Positions 32,770-43,995 of a stretch of 64,000 nt of DNA are shown here, piece after piece. This stretch comes from Pyropia haitanensis (lineage: Eukaryota; Rhodophyta; Bangiophyceae; Bangiales; Bangiaceae). The stretch is taken from assembly GCA_008729055.1 (NCBI GenBank), contig SDUX01000008.1, positions 4,799,756 through 4,863,755 on the forward strand. Reading direction: 5' to 3'. Numbering within the stretch: position 1 is the stretch's first letter; the number at the start of each line of letters is the position of its first letter. The translations under genes were made by a program, and so were the position numbers. The notes beneath the pieces were generated by a model that saw only the letters and a program-made list of their open reading frames with translations, did no database searches and was not told the origin of the DNA.

Positions 32770-33236
32770 TCGCTACGAGCTGGTCACTGAAAGGTCCGAA
32801 GACGGGGGTAGATGACAAAGATAACTATTGAGGGTGTAGACGCGAACGAGTAGGAACGAGCTGAGCGACAGTGGGGCTTCCCTGGCTGCCGGTGCACTGG
32901 TAGCGCGGCAGCAGCTCGTGATCAGTACAGGCGCCGGAGGCGCACCAGCCTCTGGCGCGGTCACCCACGTGCAGCATCACGTGGCAGTGGGAAAGTGCAC
33001 GACGAGGTTGCTCGCACGGCAAGAAAACTATGCACACAGACAGCCCGGGTCCACCAAAAGCCACCCTGTCTCGCCCCACCCCCCATGGCAGCCGCCCGCG
33101 TGCGGCGCGTCACCCAGCATATCCACCGAGCGCCGCCCCCTTCCCTCACACCACCCCCAGCAGCACTTGGCCACACCCCCCCTCCCCCCCCCCCCCCCCG
33201 CCCCCCCCCTGCGCCCACCGCCACACTCCAGCCACG
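32770..33236. other. Intergenic spacer
   Basis: Unique-looking sequence of about 470 bases followed by a C-run at 33180-33210. No gene is seen. Confidence 0.5.
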
Positions 33237-33712
33237 TCACAAGTCCAGCACCTCTTCCATCACGGTATCCGCCCCCCCCCCCCCCCCCCCCCCCCACCGA
33301 CGGCGCCCCCCCCACGCCCGCAATCCCCCCCCCGCCGCCACCGACACCATCCCCACCCCCACCAGCGCGATGACGCCAATGCCAACGAGGAAGCCCCAGT
33401 CAAACGACCACGCCGACAGCAGCGCCTCGACGCGCGCGTCGTCGGCGTTGCCACCGCCGAGTGGGGGGCGCGGCGGGGACGGGCCGCCCACCTCCTTCCG
33501 ACCGCTACCACCGGAAGGGGGGGGGGGGGGGGGGGTGGCAGGCGGAACTCGCCGCCGCTGCTGTCGCGCCGGCGGGGGGGGGGGGGGGGGTCGCCGCCGT
33601 CGGCGTGACGCGGCGGCAGCGGCGGCTGTGGGGGGGGGGGGGGGGCACGAGTGCCGCCGACGGGAGGGGGCGGCGAGGGGGGGGGGTGGGGGAGGAACGC
33701 GGGCGCCGCCAT
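33237..33712 (-). CDS. Possible small single-span membrane protein with homopolymer frame breaks
   Basis: The C-terminal part is convincing. It reads NADDARVEALLSAWSFDWGF and LVGIGVIALVGVGMVSVA, a clear transmembrane helix preceded by a Trp-rich stretch. A Gly-rich hinge and the end DTVMEEVLDL follow, with TGA at 33237-33239. The best start is MAAPAFLPHP at 33712, but it lies in another frame; the frames meet across C/G runs (33510-33535, 33571-33592, 33632-33645), as in other genes of this window. An N-terminal Pro-rich stretch separates the two parts. I do not recognise a family. If the start is right, the leader could be a targeting peptide. Confidence 0.4.
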
Positions 33713-36700
33713 ATCTTGTCGCGGCGTGCCGGGGGGGGGCGGGGGGTGGACGGGAGCAAGGGGGGTGGGCGCCCGCCGAGGGACCGCAGCGGCGGCGGGT
33801 AGCAGGCGGGCAGGCGGGCGCGGGTGGGGAGGGGGGGGGGGGAAGCGGCCAGGTGACGAGCGGCGGGTGGCGCAGATGGCGCCGGGTCAACGCAGGCGGG
33901 GGGGAGGGCGGAGGCGTCCAGACGACGGGGCGGGAACAGGGGAGAGGGAAAGGGGAGCGGACGGGGGAGGGCACGGCCAAGGCGGAGGCGCGGTCAGTGG
34001 CGGTGGCGGTGGGTGCTGGAGGCTGCCACCGAGACGAGCCGCCCGCCGCCCGCGCGTACCCAACGTGGTGTCTCAGCCAATGAGGCGCGCGCAACACGCC
34101 ATGCATAGTGATCCAGCCAATGAGACGCTGTTGCACGGCACTGGCGTTCTGGTACACACGGCACACGTGAAATGGGAGCGCCGCTGCATGGGGCTGTGGC
34201 CGCCCTGCGCAGTGGGCTTTGTTGCGGGATCCTCTTCAAGCGCTTATCAAAAGCAGAACCTTGCAGAAATCACGATCCAGGGCGATCATGAAGTGCCCTA
34301 GAGACCCCGTAGAGGCCGATTTCTTGAAGAAAACGTGATCAACCTTGAAGTCACTATGAACACCTGCTCGGACATGGGGTTGCGATACACCACAAGGTGC
34401 GTCTCAGTGCGGGCTACACAGTGATGTACTGAACGATGATGTCCACGCAGGTCTTGACCCATTATTCAAGGTTTATCAAGCTTTCTTCAAGTGCTAATGC
34501 ACACAGCTCTCGCGCCGTATTAAGCGTGATCACGCTCTCCTAATAGAAGTACAGCATCGACAAGAGCTTGTAGCCCCCGTTTCACCTGAAAAGTCCCATG
34601 TTTCTTGGATTGTATCCCGGCCTTTATGCAGCTCGCCGGAGTTGATCACGTGAGGCGCACGCCGTATCTCGGCGGCCTGCAGATCTTCCTGAGAGTTTTT
34701 TTTTTTCAATTACGTGGTACAGTACGCTCCCAACCGTCGGCTTGCTTCTCTCTGACGACACTGACAGGCACCCGAAGCACTCGCGTGTACATCAGGGTAC
34801 CTGTTGACCGCGACGTGAGCAACCGAACACGGTAACGACCATGTCATGGAGCGAAAGGAAGTGGGTATGCGGAACTTCAGGAGCTGCGTACGGCTCCAAC
34901 TCGATGCACCTCATACACGCCAACGTTCTGGAGCGTTCGTGCTAAAGAATCCCCCAGCGGTCGGTGCTCTGATCTGGCTCACAACATTGGTGTGGTGACA
35001 AGAGTTTCTTTCTCGTTGTGCTGGTGGAACAAGAGGGAGGACATCAGGGAGGGTGCGGGGAACACGGCGGCGAGCTATCATGGACGATATGCGTTGGCTT
35101 GAAATACACTGTGACGTTCGTGTGGCTGGTGGTGTCACCGAAGCACGCGGTGCGGATGAAGATTGTAGACGGGCCGGTTTGTGTCTCCCGATGCGCTTCG
35201 TCCGGCGTCATCAGCCGGGCCATGGAGAGGGATTGTCGGCCGCTCAGGGATGGCCTTCGTGGTCCCCGCGAGGACTGTGATGGAGAGTTACCGAAACTTG
35301 ACAGCCAATTGGATGCTCCTTAGTAGGGAACCCATCACCTCCCTTCAATATACTTTACCGTATTTGTCAACCTTTTAAGTGTGAGGATCGGCCTCTAATC
35401 CACTCAGTTGGGGCGGCGGCCGCCGCGGCGCGTGCGACCACTTCAAGGAAAATCAAGGTTTGTTCAAGCCCTTCCGGCTTGAAGAGCGCACAGCATGGAT
35501 CCCGGTTTTAGGCCCACTGCGCTGGTCGCGCTGCGTGGCGAGCGGCTCGCGTCTCCGCCCACCCGGCGGACCGGGCGGACGCGGGGGCGCGCGCCGCCTT
35601 CCGAGCTGAGCCGGGATCCCCACGTGGCCGACAGGCCGGCAAGTGCCTGGCGCGTCGTCCGGTCGCCACCCGATGGGAGCTTTGCGGCCCAGCTCCACCC
35701 GCCGTCGCGCCGGTGGAGATCGTGGACGGCCTTTGCCAACGACTCCCTTTTTCCTTCTTGTTTTTCCGACGAGACCAAACGCGGAACAACCGTAGCCAGG
35801 AGGCGGAGCGACCTTGCTGGGACCAGAGCTCGGCGCAGCCAACAGCAGCCGCCGCGACCGGGCAGCGTCGTCAACGCCGGTAGCTGGTCGCCGCGAGGGA
35901 GAGGCAAGCGCCGCGCGCAGATGGGGTGCGGTGGAACCGGGGGAGCGGCGGGAGGAAAGGGTCGGCAACGGTGGCGGGACGGCGCGTGGGACAAACGGCT
36001 GCGGTTATGGCGGCGTGTGGCGGCTGGGGAGCGGCGCGGACCGTCGGGAGCGACGCCGGTGGGGGTGCCCTCCCTCCCCGCAGCTGTCCGTGGACAGGCG
36101 GGGACACCGCGTGCTCTCTGCGTACCCGCGTGCCTGTTCTGGCTGCAGGGGGCGGCAGTCGGTCTGACTGGGCAGAGAGCGGACGAGAGGGAGGGATTCG
36201 CCGCGGCCGCCACCGACGACGCAGTGGACACTCTGCCCGTGTCCCCCGACGCCAACGGGATGCGTCGGCCGGGGCGCGCGTCGTCGGGCGCCACGGTCGC
36301 CACTCCAACCGCCCGAGTCCGCATCGTCTCGGACTGGGTTTTGTGCGTGCCAAGAATTCGTACTCTAGAAAAAAATATATGTCCAGACTGGGTGTGGAAA
36401 GGAGTGAAACATCCTGGAATTGTATTCAATCATATTGTTCGGTGGAGAAATTCCATGGACGGATCCGCTGAGGTCCCAGGCCGCTCCTCTCGTGGGTTGC
36501 GCGCCCGTCTCTGCCGCGCAACCTGCAACGGCAGAGCGTCGCAGAGGGGGGGGGGGTGGCGAGGGGCCCGTGCAGCTGCGTGCCGGGCGCGGTGCGGTGG
36601 TGGTCGCTCCAGTCGTAGCGCTCGCCGCGACGTTCGACGCTCTCCCCCGTGCACCCTGCTGGCCACACGCGACGTGACACGACGCCCGCTTGCCGCGCCG

Positions 36701-36949
36701 TAGCCCGTCCTACCCGGGACGTTTGTGACGTCTGCTTTCCCTGCGTCCTTCGCGGCCGCGCTGCGGCGGCACCAGTGCGGGCGGCCTGGCTCTAGCCTCA
36801 ACGCGTGCCCGTGCAACGGCCGGACCGACGGGCCCGCGTGGGGCGGGGCGGTGTTGTCTATCGAGTTTTTTCGCTACTTCCCGCCTGAGGTCCTTTGTGC
36901 CCCTCCTTTCCACCGCCCTAGCGCCCCCCGCGCCAGCTTTGCTGGCGCC
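33713..36949. other. Gene-poor region before the BAH gene
   Basis: 33730-34010 is G-rich. 34226-35503 is an AT-richer island (entered separately). 35500-36430 has long open frames on both strands (35495-36703 plus, 35464-36429 minus); neither has recognisable motifs, and they exclude each other. No gene is supportable. Confidence 0.5.
34226..35503. mobile_element. AT-richer island bounded by inverted GGGATCC/TCTTCAAGC words (possible old element)
   Basis: The left edge reads GGGATCCTCTTCAAGC (34226-34241). The right edge has the inverse words GCTTGAAGA (35477-35485) and GGATCCC (35497-35503), separated by 11 bases. A hairpin with an 8-base stem (TTCAAGCC/GGCTTGAA, 35463-35483) sits at the right end, and TCTTCAAG-like words recur inside (about 34480). 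The base composition differs sharply from the neighbourhood. I see no target-site duplication and no open frame with transposase features. Confidence 0.3.
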
Positions 36950-38301
36950 ATGGACGACCCCACCCCTCCAGGGGAGACCGTCTTCCTCCGCCCCGAGCCG
37001 TCGGGGGGCCTCTCCTACACCTTCCTCGGCACGTCCAAGACGGAGAATGGGATCCCCACGTACAGCATGCTGCGGGCGGGGACGACCATCTACGCGGTGG
37101 GGGACAACGTGCTGGTCAACTGTGGGAACCTGGAGCACCCGTGGATTGCCAAGATCCTCCTGTTTTACCGGGACGCGAGTGGCAACATGTGCGTTTTTGG
37201 GTGGCGTAGGGGGGGGGGGGGAGAGGGCGATTGTGGAGGGGGGAGGATGGCCCGAGAGGGGATAGGGGCAGGGGGGGGGGGATGTGCTGGCGCGACAGGG
37301 AGCGTCCCTGGCTTTGTCGGTGTCTTGGTCGGATGCGGTGGGTGGTTGCATGGGGGGGGGCCCACCCCGTGACTGCTCGCGTCGTCGTGTCGGTCACACT
37401 GTTGCTGGCTGTGCCTGCTTGGTGGCACCACCCTGCCGTCGCGGTACTGACACGTTATGTGTACGTTTGTTTTGGTCCTGGTACGCTGCATTCGACCGGT
37501 CCTCCGCTCGCCATACGGTACCATGCGCTACTGTCTCACCCCTCATTCGTGTGGACTCTTTGCTGTCACTCACGCCGCTGTCGCAACAGGGTGTACGTGT
37601 CGTACTGGTATTACAAGCGGCCCGACATCCCCAGCGGGGTACGCAGGCGCCCTTCGGGCCGGGACAAGACGGGTGGGGAGCTGTTCTTCTCCACCCACCT
37701 GGACGAGAACAAGGTGCAGACGTTGATGGGCCACTGCAAGGTGTATGATCGGCCCGTGTGGCTGGACCGGGGGTCGAAGACGGCGCCCATGCACACGTAC
37801 TATTGCTCCAAGGTTTACGACCTCCAAGGACAGTACGTTGGAGGCTTTTGCGTGGGGGTGGTAGGGGGAGGAGGGTGTTCCCCTTTGTCCCATGGATGTG
37901 CCCCCTGCCCTTTGTTTTTTTACTATCTTCTGGGTTTGGACTCAACGACCGGCGAGTGTCATTGGTGCTGTCCGTGGGGTGGCTCTCGCGTGGCCATCGT
38001 TGTACCATGGTCGGAGCGACAGTGACTGACGCGTTTGTGCATGGTGTTGTATGTTGCTCCCGTCTCTCTCTTCACCCCCCCCCCTGTCGCTGTGTCTGGC
38101 TGCTGTTTTCTTTCAACTGCTCGTGGCTGCCCCCGCCCCTCACTCTCCGCATGGTTATTGTCTGTGTGCGTCCTGCGATGTTGGCAACGTTTGTGGCACA
38201 GGCTCGTCGACGATGCTGAAAAGTTCAACTACATCCCCGATGAGGTGAGCGAAGATGACGCGGACGTGGCGGAGAGCGAAGAGTACGAGGACGATGAGTA
38301 G
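36950..38301 (+). CDS. BAH-domain protein with acidic tail, three exons
   Basis: join(36950..37188, 37590..37832, 38202..38301), 193 residues. BAH domains are chromatin modules that bind histone tails or partner proteins. The domain covers about residues 38-160: YSMLRAGTTIYAVGDNVLVN, HPWIAKILLFYRDASGNM, joined by splicing to VYVSYWYYKRPDIPSG, then GGELFFSTHLDENKVQTLMG, HCKVYDRPVWLDR and YYCSKVYDLQGQ. WYYKRP is the typical BAH core motif (WFYRPE). Both junctions split a codon after two bases and restore Met80 and Gln161. Donors are GTGCGTTTTT and GTACGTTGGA; acceptors are CAACAG and GGCACAG. The C-terminus is strongly acidic (SEDDADVAESEEYEDDE). There is no PHD, AAA or methyltransferase part, so this is a stand-alone BAH protein, closest in plan to small plant BAH readers lacking the PHD finger. 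The exact role is unknown. Confidence 0.85.
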
Positions 38302-39122
38302 GGTATCGGCTAGTCGGTGACGCTTTGGCGCGTCGTGGGAGGCAGGTCGGGCGTGCTGCTTCACGCAGTGAGGTGGCTACTGGGAAATTGGGAGGGGGTG
38401 ACAGAAGCGTTCGTGGGGGGCGAGGTGGGGACTCGTCGGGGGTTGGGGCAGGCCTGTGCGTTCCTCACCAGCGCTCTCACGTGGCCCCATCCCGTAGGTG
38501 GCTCCAGATGGCGTGTTGTTGACGGGGGGCGCGAGCGTGCGCCATTCTGTACGGAGAGGAGAGGCAAGGTTTGGTGGCGGGGGACGTTGGTTGGCCGACA
38601 GCGTCCATCGCGACCTGTGGTCGTTCTCGCGGACGGTGCATGCGGGGGGTCTGCAGAGGGTGCCTTGTCGAGGCGGCGGGGTGGCACCCCAACGTGGTTG
38701 CCATGATCACCTCCTGCCACCCTGGTGCCCCCGTCGTCTACCCGAGCGGGCGGCTCCAGTCGGTGCTCCACACGAGACCCCATTGTCGTCCGACGCGTAT
38801 AGAGCGCCTGCGTGTCCCTGCTGGGCGGGCTTGCCGTGTGACTTTACGCGACACGTTGAATTAATGTCATTCCCTGTATCAATCTGTTTGCGGATCACGA
38901 AGTAGTAGATCCCCGAGCCGTCGACGTCGTCCCGACCACGATCGCTGGACGCCCCTCTTCTTGTCTCTCGACCCCACCCCACTCGTTGCCCGCCCGCCGC
39001 CTGTCCGCCCACTGTGCCGGCCGCGCTGCCCACGGCGCGACGCCCCCCCATCCCGCCTTCCGGTCCATTCTTTTCTCGCCACCCGCTCGCCTCACCCCCC
39101 CCTCCCCCCTCCCTCCGCCGCC
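38302..39122. other. Intergenic between BAH gene and TIM9
   Basis: About 820 bases between tandem genes. Normal GC in the first part, with C-rich leader sequence before 39123. No gene is seen. Confidence 0.5.
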
Positions 39123-39160
39123 ATGGCGGGCATGGGTGGCATGGGCGGCGGCATGGGCGG

Positions 39161-39200
<40 letters not shown>

Positions 39201-39898
39201 AGCATGGCCTCGTCGATGGAGCAGCAGCGCATGATGGCGGTGATGCAGGAGATGCAGGTGGCCGACTCGCTCCGCCTCTTCAACGACCTCGTCGGCCGCT
39301 GCTTTGGCGAGTGCGTCGACGGCTTCCGCACCAAGAAGCTCGACGGCAAGGAGGTACGGCACACGGCGCGGCGTGTTTCTCTTTTTTTGGGTTTTTTTTT
39401 TTTTTTTTTTTTTGGCCCTCCACCACCGTTGGGAGCGGGGCGAGAGCGCACGGAGGGGCGGCCGTCGCGGGGGGGGGGGGGGCCGGGATTCGACAGCGCA
39501 GGAGGGGACGGGCGCGCGCGCGCCCGGCGGCGCGTCCGCGGCGGCCGCGGCGTGCGGTGGACGCGCCCGACCGGCGGCGGCGGCGGCGGCCGCCGCCGCC
39601 CCGGCGCGCCGCCCGGTGGCCGCGCCCGCGGCGGCCCGCGGCGGGTGCCCGCCGCCGCCGTGGAGCGGCCGCCGTCCGCGACGGGGTGCCGCGGCCCGCG
39701 CGGCGGGCGGCCGCCCGTGTCGCGCCGCGGCGTGCGCGTGGCCGCCACGCCGCGCGCGCCGCCGCTGTCGCTGTCGCTGTCGCTGACGCTGTCGCTGTCG
39801 CTGACGCTGTCGCTGTCGCTGACGCTGTCGCCGCCGCTGACGCTGTCGCCGCGGTCCTCGCGCCACCGGTCCCGCGCTGTCGCGGCCGTCCCGACCGC

Positions 39899-39946
<48 letters not shown>

Positions 39947-40325
39947 TGCCGTTGCTGCCGCCGTCACCGTTGCCCCCACCGCTGGCCGACCCACCAGCCG
40001 CCGGCCGAGGCGTCGGTGTCCGCGGCCAGCCGCCGCCCCACCCCAGTAACCCTGACGGCCCACCTTCCGCCCCTACATCGCTGCTGCTCCTGTGCCGTGC
40101 CCGCCGCCCGTGTTGCCGCCCCCTCGCTCACCCGCCGCTCTCTCCCCCCCCCCTTCCCCCCCCCCCCCCCCCCCCCCCTCTCCGCACCCACAGGAGGCGT
40201 GCATCCGGACGTGCGCGACCAAGTTTGTCAAGTTTAGCACCCGCGCGGGCCTCCGCTTTGCCGAGCACCAGCAGGAGTCGTACAACGAGGCGATGGCCAA
40301 GGAAGGCGGGGGGGCGGGGCGGTGA
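39123..40325 (+). CDS. TIM9: Mitochondrial import chaperone TIM9, two exons
   Basis: join(39123..39353, 40194..40325), 120 residues. Small TIM proteins form the Tim9-Tim10 hexamer in the mitochondrial intermembrane space and escort hydrophobic precursors to TIM22 and SAM. The twin CX3C motif is present: CFGEC in exon 1 and CIRTC in exon 2, each pair forming a disulfide. The splice joins KLDGKE to EACIRTCATKFVKFSTRAGL, followed by RFAEHQQE. This 'SKEE.CI..C..KF.K.S.R.G.RFAE' arrangement is Tim9-like rather than Tim10, Tim8 or Tim13. The donor is GTACGGCACA; the acceptor is CACCCACAG behind a C tract of over 20 bases. The N-terminal about 28 residues are an unusual Gly-Met repeat (MAGMGGMGGGMGGGGMGGMG and on), absent from ordinary Tim9, which makes the protein longer than the usual about 90 residues. 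Intron: 840 bases. Confidence 0.92.
39765..39850. repeat. TCGCTG/ACGCTG minisatellite inside the TIM9 intron
   Basis: An approximately 18-base unit built from GTCGCTG and GACGCTG words, repeated about four to five times. The rest of the intron holds GCC triplets (39905-39950). Confidence 0.8.
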
Positions 40326-41121
40326 TGGCGGGGGGGGACTGTCGGAAGGGGGGGGGGTGGGGGGGGGTGCGAGGGGGGAGGTCGGCGCCGGCGGGTGGTG
40401 GGGGTTGACGCTAGGCCAGAGGGGGGAACCGACCGACGCAGCGGGGCGAGTTTTGTTGTTGAGAGGCAAAGGCGGCAGCGGGGATGGGGGGGTTGGCCGC
40501 GAGGGGGGGGGGGGGGGCATGGGCTGGGGGGACCGGGGCGTCGGTCGACGCGTCTGGACGGGGATGGCCCGACGGGCGGCGGGGGGGGTGGGCGGGCGGC
40601 TGGGCGCGGGGGGCGTGGCGGCGTGCCCGGCGTTGGCCCGCACGGCGGCGGCGGTGGCCGCGGGCGCCGCGCCGGCCGCCGCCACCCTGGCCACGCCGCG
40701 CGCACGCGCCGCGCGGTGGCCGCGGGGTGCGGGCGCCGCGGCGCGGCGTCGGGCACACCGTCCATGGCGGCGGGCGGGGCGGGGGGCGGGGCGGGCCCGC
40801 CCCGCGCCGCGCGGCCGCACCTCCGGCCGCACCCTCGCTGGGGGCTCACGCCGCCGCGTCGTCGCGGCCCCCAGCGCATCGACGCGCCTCCCACCAAAAA
40901 AAAAAAAGAAAAGGACAGACCGCCCGCACTGGCGGCGCGCGCGGGCGCGCCCGCCCGCCCGCCCGCCCGCCCGCCCGCCCGCCCGCCCGCCCGCCCGCCC
41001 GCCCGCTGCCCGCCCCCACACGCTGCGCGAAACACACAATCGCCCGCCGCGCGACGCCCACCCCCCCCCCCACCCTCGCAACCCGACCCCACCGGCCGCG
41101 TCCCCCCCACCGCCGCCCCGC
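40326..41121. other. Convergent intergenic region between TIM9 and the mTERF-like gene
   Basis: G-rich near the TIM9 end, then GC-rich low-complexity sequence including the CCCG array. No gene is seen. Confidence 0.55.
40950..41006. repeat. (CCCG)n tetranucleotide microsatellite
   Basis: About 13-14 consecutive CCCG/CCGC units, the reverse complement of the GGGC array at 9797-9830. Confidence 0.88.
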
Positions 41122-42067
41122 TCACCGGAGCTCCGACCGCGGCACGCGCGCCACCACCGCCCGTCGGTGGACCCCCCCCCCCCCCCGCTCCGGGTCGTCT
41201 GGTCCCCCCCCCCCCCCTCGCCCCCCCCCCCCGGCGGGCGGCGGCGTCCCCCCCCCCCCCCCCCCCCCCCCTGGCGCCCACCGCGCCTGCCGGCGGCGCC
41301 ACGCGGCGAGGAACGCCTCCCACTCGGCCGGCGGCGCCCGCGCGAGCGCGCAAAAGTCCGCGTCCCCCCCCCGGAGCGCGGCGCCCAGGCCGACCGCCTT
41401 GACGGTGCGGCCGCCGCGGCGGAGGAAGGCCGCCCGCGGCCGCACCACCGCGTCCGAGTCGTACGCAAAGTAGGCTGGGAAGCCCGCCAGGTCGTACGCG
41501 TCGAGGCCGAGCTCCTCCCGCAGCACGCGGAGCTTGGGCGCCAGCTCCGCCGCGACGGGCTTGGCGAGCGTCGGCGGCGCGCGGGCGAGGAGGCGGCCGA
41601 CGTTGCGGACGCCCGCGGCGCGGAGGAAGGCAACGACCGGCCGCATCGTGGCGGCCGCGTCGAGCGTCAGCGTCGCGGGGAACGCGCGGATGACCCGCGC
41701 GGCGGCGTCGGCAGAGAGGCCCGCGTCGCCGAGGAGCACCGCCAGCGCGGGGCGGAGGGTGGCCGCCACGCCCACCGCGAGGAGCGGCGGGTGGCTGCGG
41801 ATGGTGGCGGCCGCCTGCGGCGCCGACAGGCCCGCCTCGGTGACGAGGAAGGTGAGCGTCGCGGCAATCTCGGCGGGCGGCACGCCCAGCACCTCGGGCG
41901 CCGCGGCGATGAGCGGCGCCAGGCCGCCGTCGGCAGCGGGGAGCGCGGCGGCAGGGGGGGACGGCGCCGCCTCTGGGGGGGCGTCCCCGAGCCGCGCCGC
42001 CGCCACCGCCGCCGAGCGGGCGGCCTCTGCGGCCACGGCCGCCCAGTCTGCCGCCGTCGCCGTCGGT

Positions 42068-42105
<38 letters not shown>

Positions 42106-42136
42106 GTCGTCGTCGCCGCCGCCGCCGTCTGCCGCG

Positions 42137-42174
<38 letters not shown>

Positions 42175-42676
42175 GTCGGCCGCGGCGGCGGTGGCGGCGC
42201 CCCCCCCCCCCCTGCTCCCCTCGGCCGCCCCCCCCCCCCCCCCCCCCCCAGGCCCAGCCGGGTCAGCGTCGCGAGCACCGGCCGCACCTCCCCCTCCACG
42301 CTGTACGCGAGCACCCACGGCGCCCGCCGGAGGAGCGGCCGCAGCGCCCGCCACGGCAGCCGCACCGCCCCCGCCGGGTCGGTGAGCACCGCCGTGACCG
42401 CGGTGATGTCCGCCGCGGGCAGCGCGAGGAGCCCCGGGTAGCGGCGCGCCAGCGCCGCCACCTCCCCGGTGGTCAGGCCGGCGGCGGCCAGGGCGGTGAG
42501 GGTGGCCGCGAGGCCGTCGGGGGCGGCGAGGAGGGCGGGGCGGGCGGCGAGGACGAGCGCCGCGGCTGCGGGGGTGAGGCCCAGGGGGGCGGGGCGGGGC
42601 GGGGGGGGGCCCTCGTCCGTCGACGGGACCCCCGCGTCGGCCGCATCGGCAGCGTCGGCCGCATCGGCAGCGTCGG

Positions 42677-42708
<32 letters not shown>

Positions 42709-43416
42709 TCCGCCCCGTCCGCCCCGTCCGCCGCGTCGGCCGCGTCGGCCGCGTCGGCACCACCGCCAGCGGTGCCACCCGCCACTCCCCGCGGGGTCCC
42801 ATTGGCAGCCGCCGCGGCGGCACCGTCACCGTCACCGTCCCCCCCCCCCCCCCCCCCCCCCCCGTCAGCAGCGCCAGCACCGCCGCCACCGCCGCCGGCG
42901 GGCGACCACAGACGGCGGCGGCCCCCCCCGCGGCGAGCAGCCGGGACACCCCCCAGCCCGGCACGCCCGCCGCGGCGAGCGCCGCCAGCACCGCCGCCGC
43001 CGTCGGCGGCAGCGCCGCGCCGGGCGTGCCCGCCGCCGCCAGCGCGTCGCGCGCGCGCTGCAGCGGCGGCCGGGGGGAGCGGCGGGGGGGGGGGGGGGGG
43101 GGGGGTGGGGGGGGAGGACGCCCCGCACGCAGCGGATGGTGGGGGGGGGGGGGGGGGGGGGGGGCGGCGGCACGCTGCCGGCGGCGGCAGCCGGTGCTGC
43201 CGTCGCCGCCGCCGCCGGTGCCGCCGGTGCCGCCGCCGGTGCCGCCGGTGCCGCCGCCGCCGCCGCGCCCGGCGTGCGAGTAGGGGCGGCGGCGGCGGGG
43301 GGCGGCGGGGCGCCCGCGGCGGCGGCCGCCGACGCGGCTGCGGCCGCGGCGGGCGGGCGGGGGGGAGCGGCGGGTCGGACAGCGGCGCCCGTGCCGCCGC
43401 CGCCGCCGCCGCCACC

Positions 43417-43451
<35 letters not shown>

Positions 43452-43642
43452 GGAGACCGCGTGCACCGCGCGGCCGGGGTGGGGGTACTGCCGCCGCCGC
43501 CGGCTGCGCGGGCGGCCCGCCCGCGTCGGCCACTGCCGCCGCGTCGGCGGCGGCGGCGGCGGCCGCCGCCGCCGCCGCCGCCGCGTCGCGGGGCGTCACG
43601 GGCGGCGGCAGGAGCGGCGGCAGGGAAACGGACGACGGCGGG

Positions 43643-43690
<48 letters not shown>

Positions 43691-43995
43691 CGCCGTGCGC
43701 CGCGCGGCGCCGCCGCCGCGTCGGCCGCCGCGTCGGCCGCGGCGGCGGCCGGCGGCGGCGGCGGCGGCGGCGCGCCGCCGGCGCGCCGCTCCCCGCCCGG
43801 CCGCGGCGGCCGCCGGCCGCGCCGCCGCGGGGAGGGTGGCGGCGGTGGCGCCGCCGCCGCCGACGGGGACGGCCGCGGCGGCCGCGGCGGCCGCGGCGGC
43901 CGCGGCGGCTGTGGCGGCGGCGGCGACGGCGCCGCCGCCGGCGGTGGGCCGCGGAGGGGGAAGAGGGCGGCGGCGGCGCTGATGAACGCCGCCAT
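41122..43995 (-). CDS. mTERF-family organelle protein, frame broken at homopolymers
   Basis: mTERF proteins are alpha-helical repeat proteins that bind organelle nucleic acids and act in transcription, splicing or ribosome biogenesis of plastids and mitochondria. The likely start is MAAFISAAAALFPLRGPP at 43995, a Phe-containing leader like that of the LHC protein, so plastid targeting is likely. After a long Ala/Pro low-complexity part, family-like helices read RARDALAAAGTPGAALP, AAVLAALAAAGVPGWGVSRL, ALVLAARPALLAAPDGLAAT, LTTGEVAALARRYPGLLALP and LRPLLRRAPWVLAYSVEGEV. They continue with PEVLGVPPAEIAATLTFLV, AAATIRSHPPLLAVGV, RVIRAFPATLTLDAAATMRP and LGLDAYDLAGFPAYFAYD. The Pro in each '.P.LL' helix end is the mTERF hallmark. 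The reading frame changes at C/G runs near 43085-43164, 42841-42863 and 42220-42250, consistent with wrong homopolymer lengths inside poly-Gly codons. An (Ala-Ala-Asp)n stretch is encoded at about 42640-42770. Confidence 0.75.

Noticed and set aside
35464..36703. Opposing 321- and 402-codon frames
   Set aside because: Mutually exclusive and without motifs. GC-rich DNA keeps both strands open. A real gene here cannot be excluded but is not supported.
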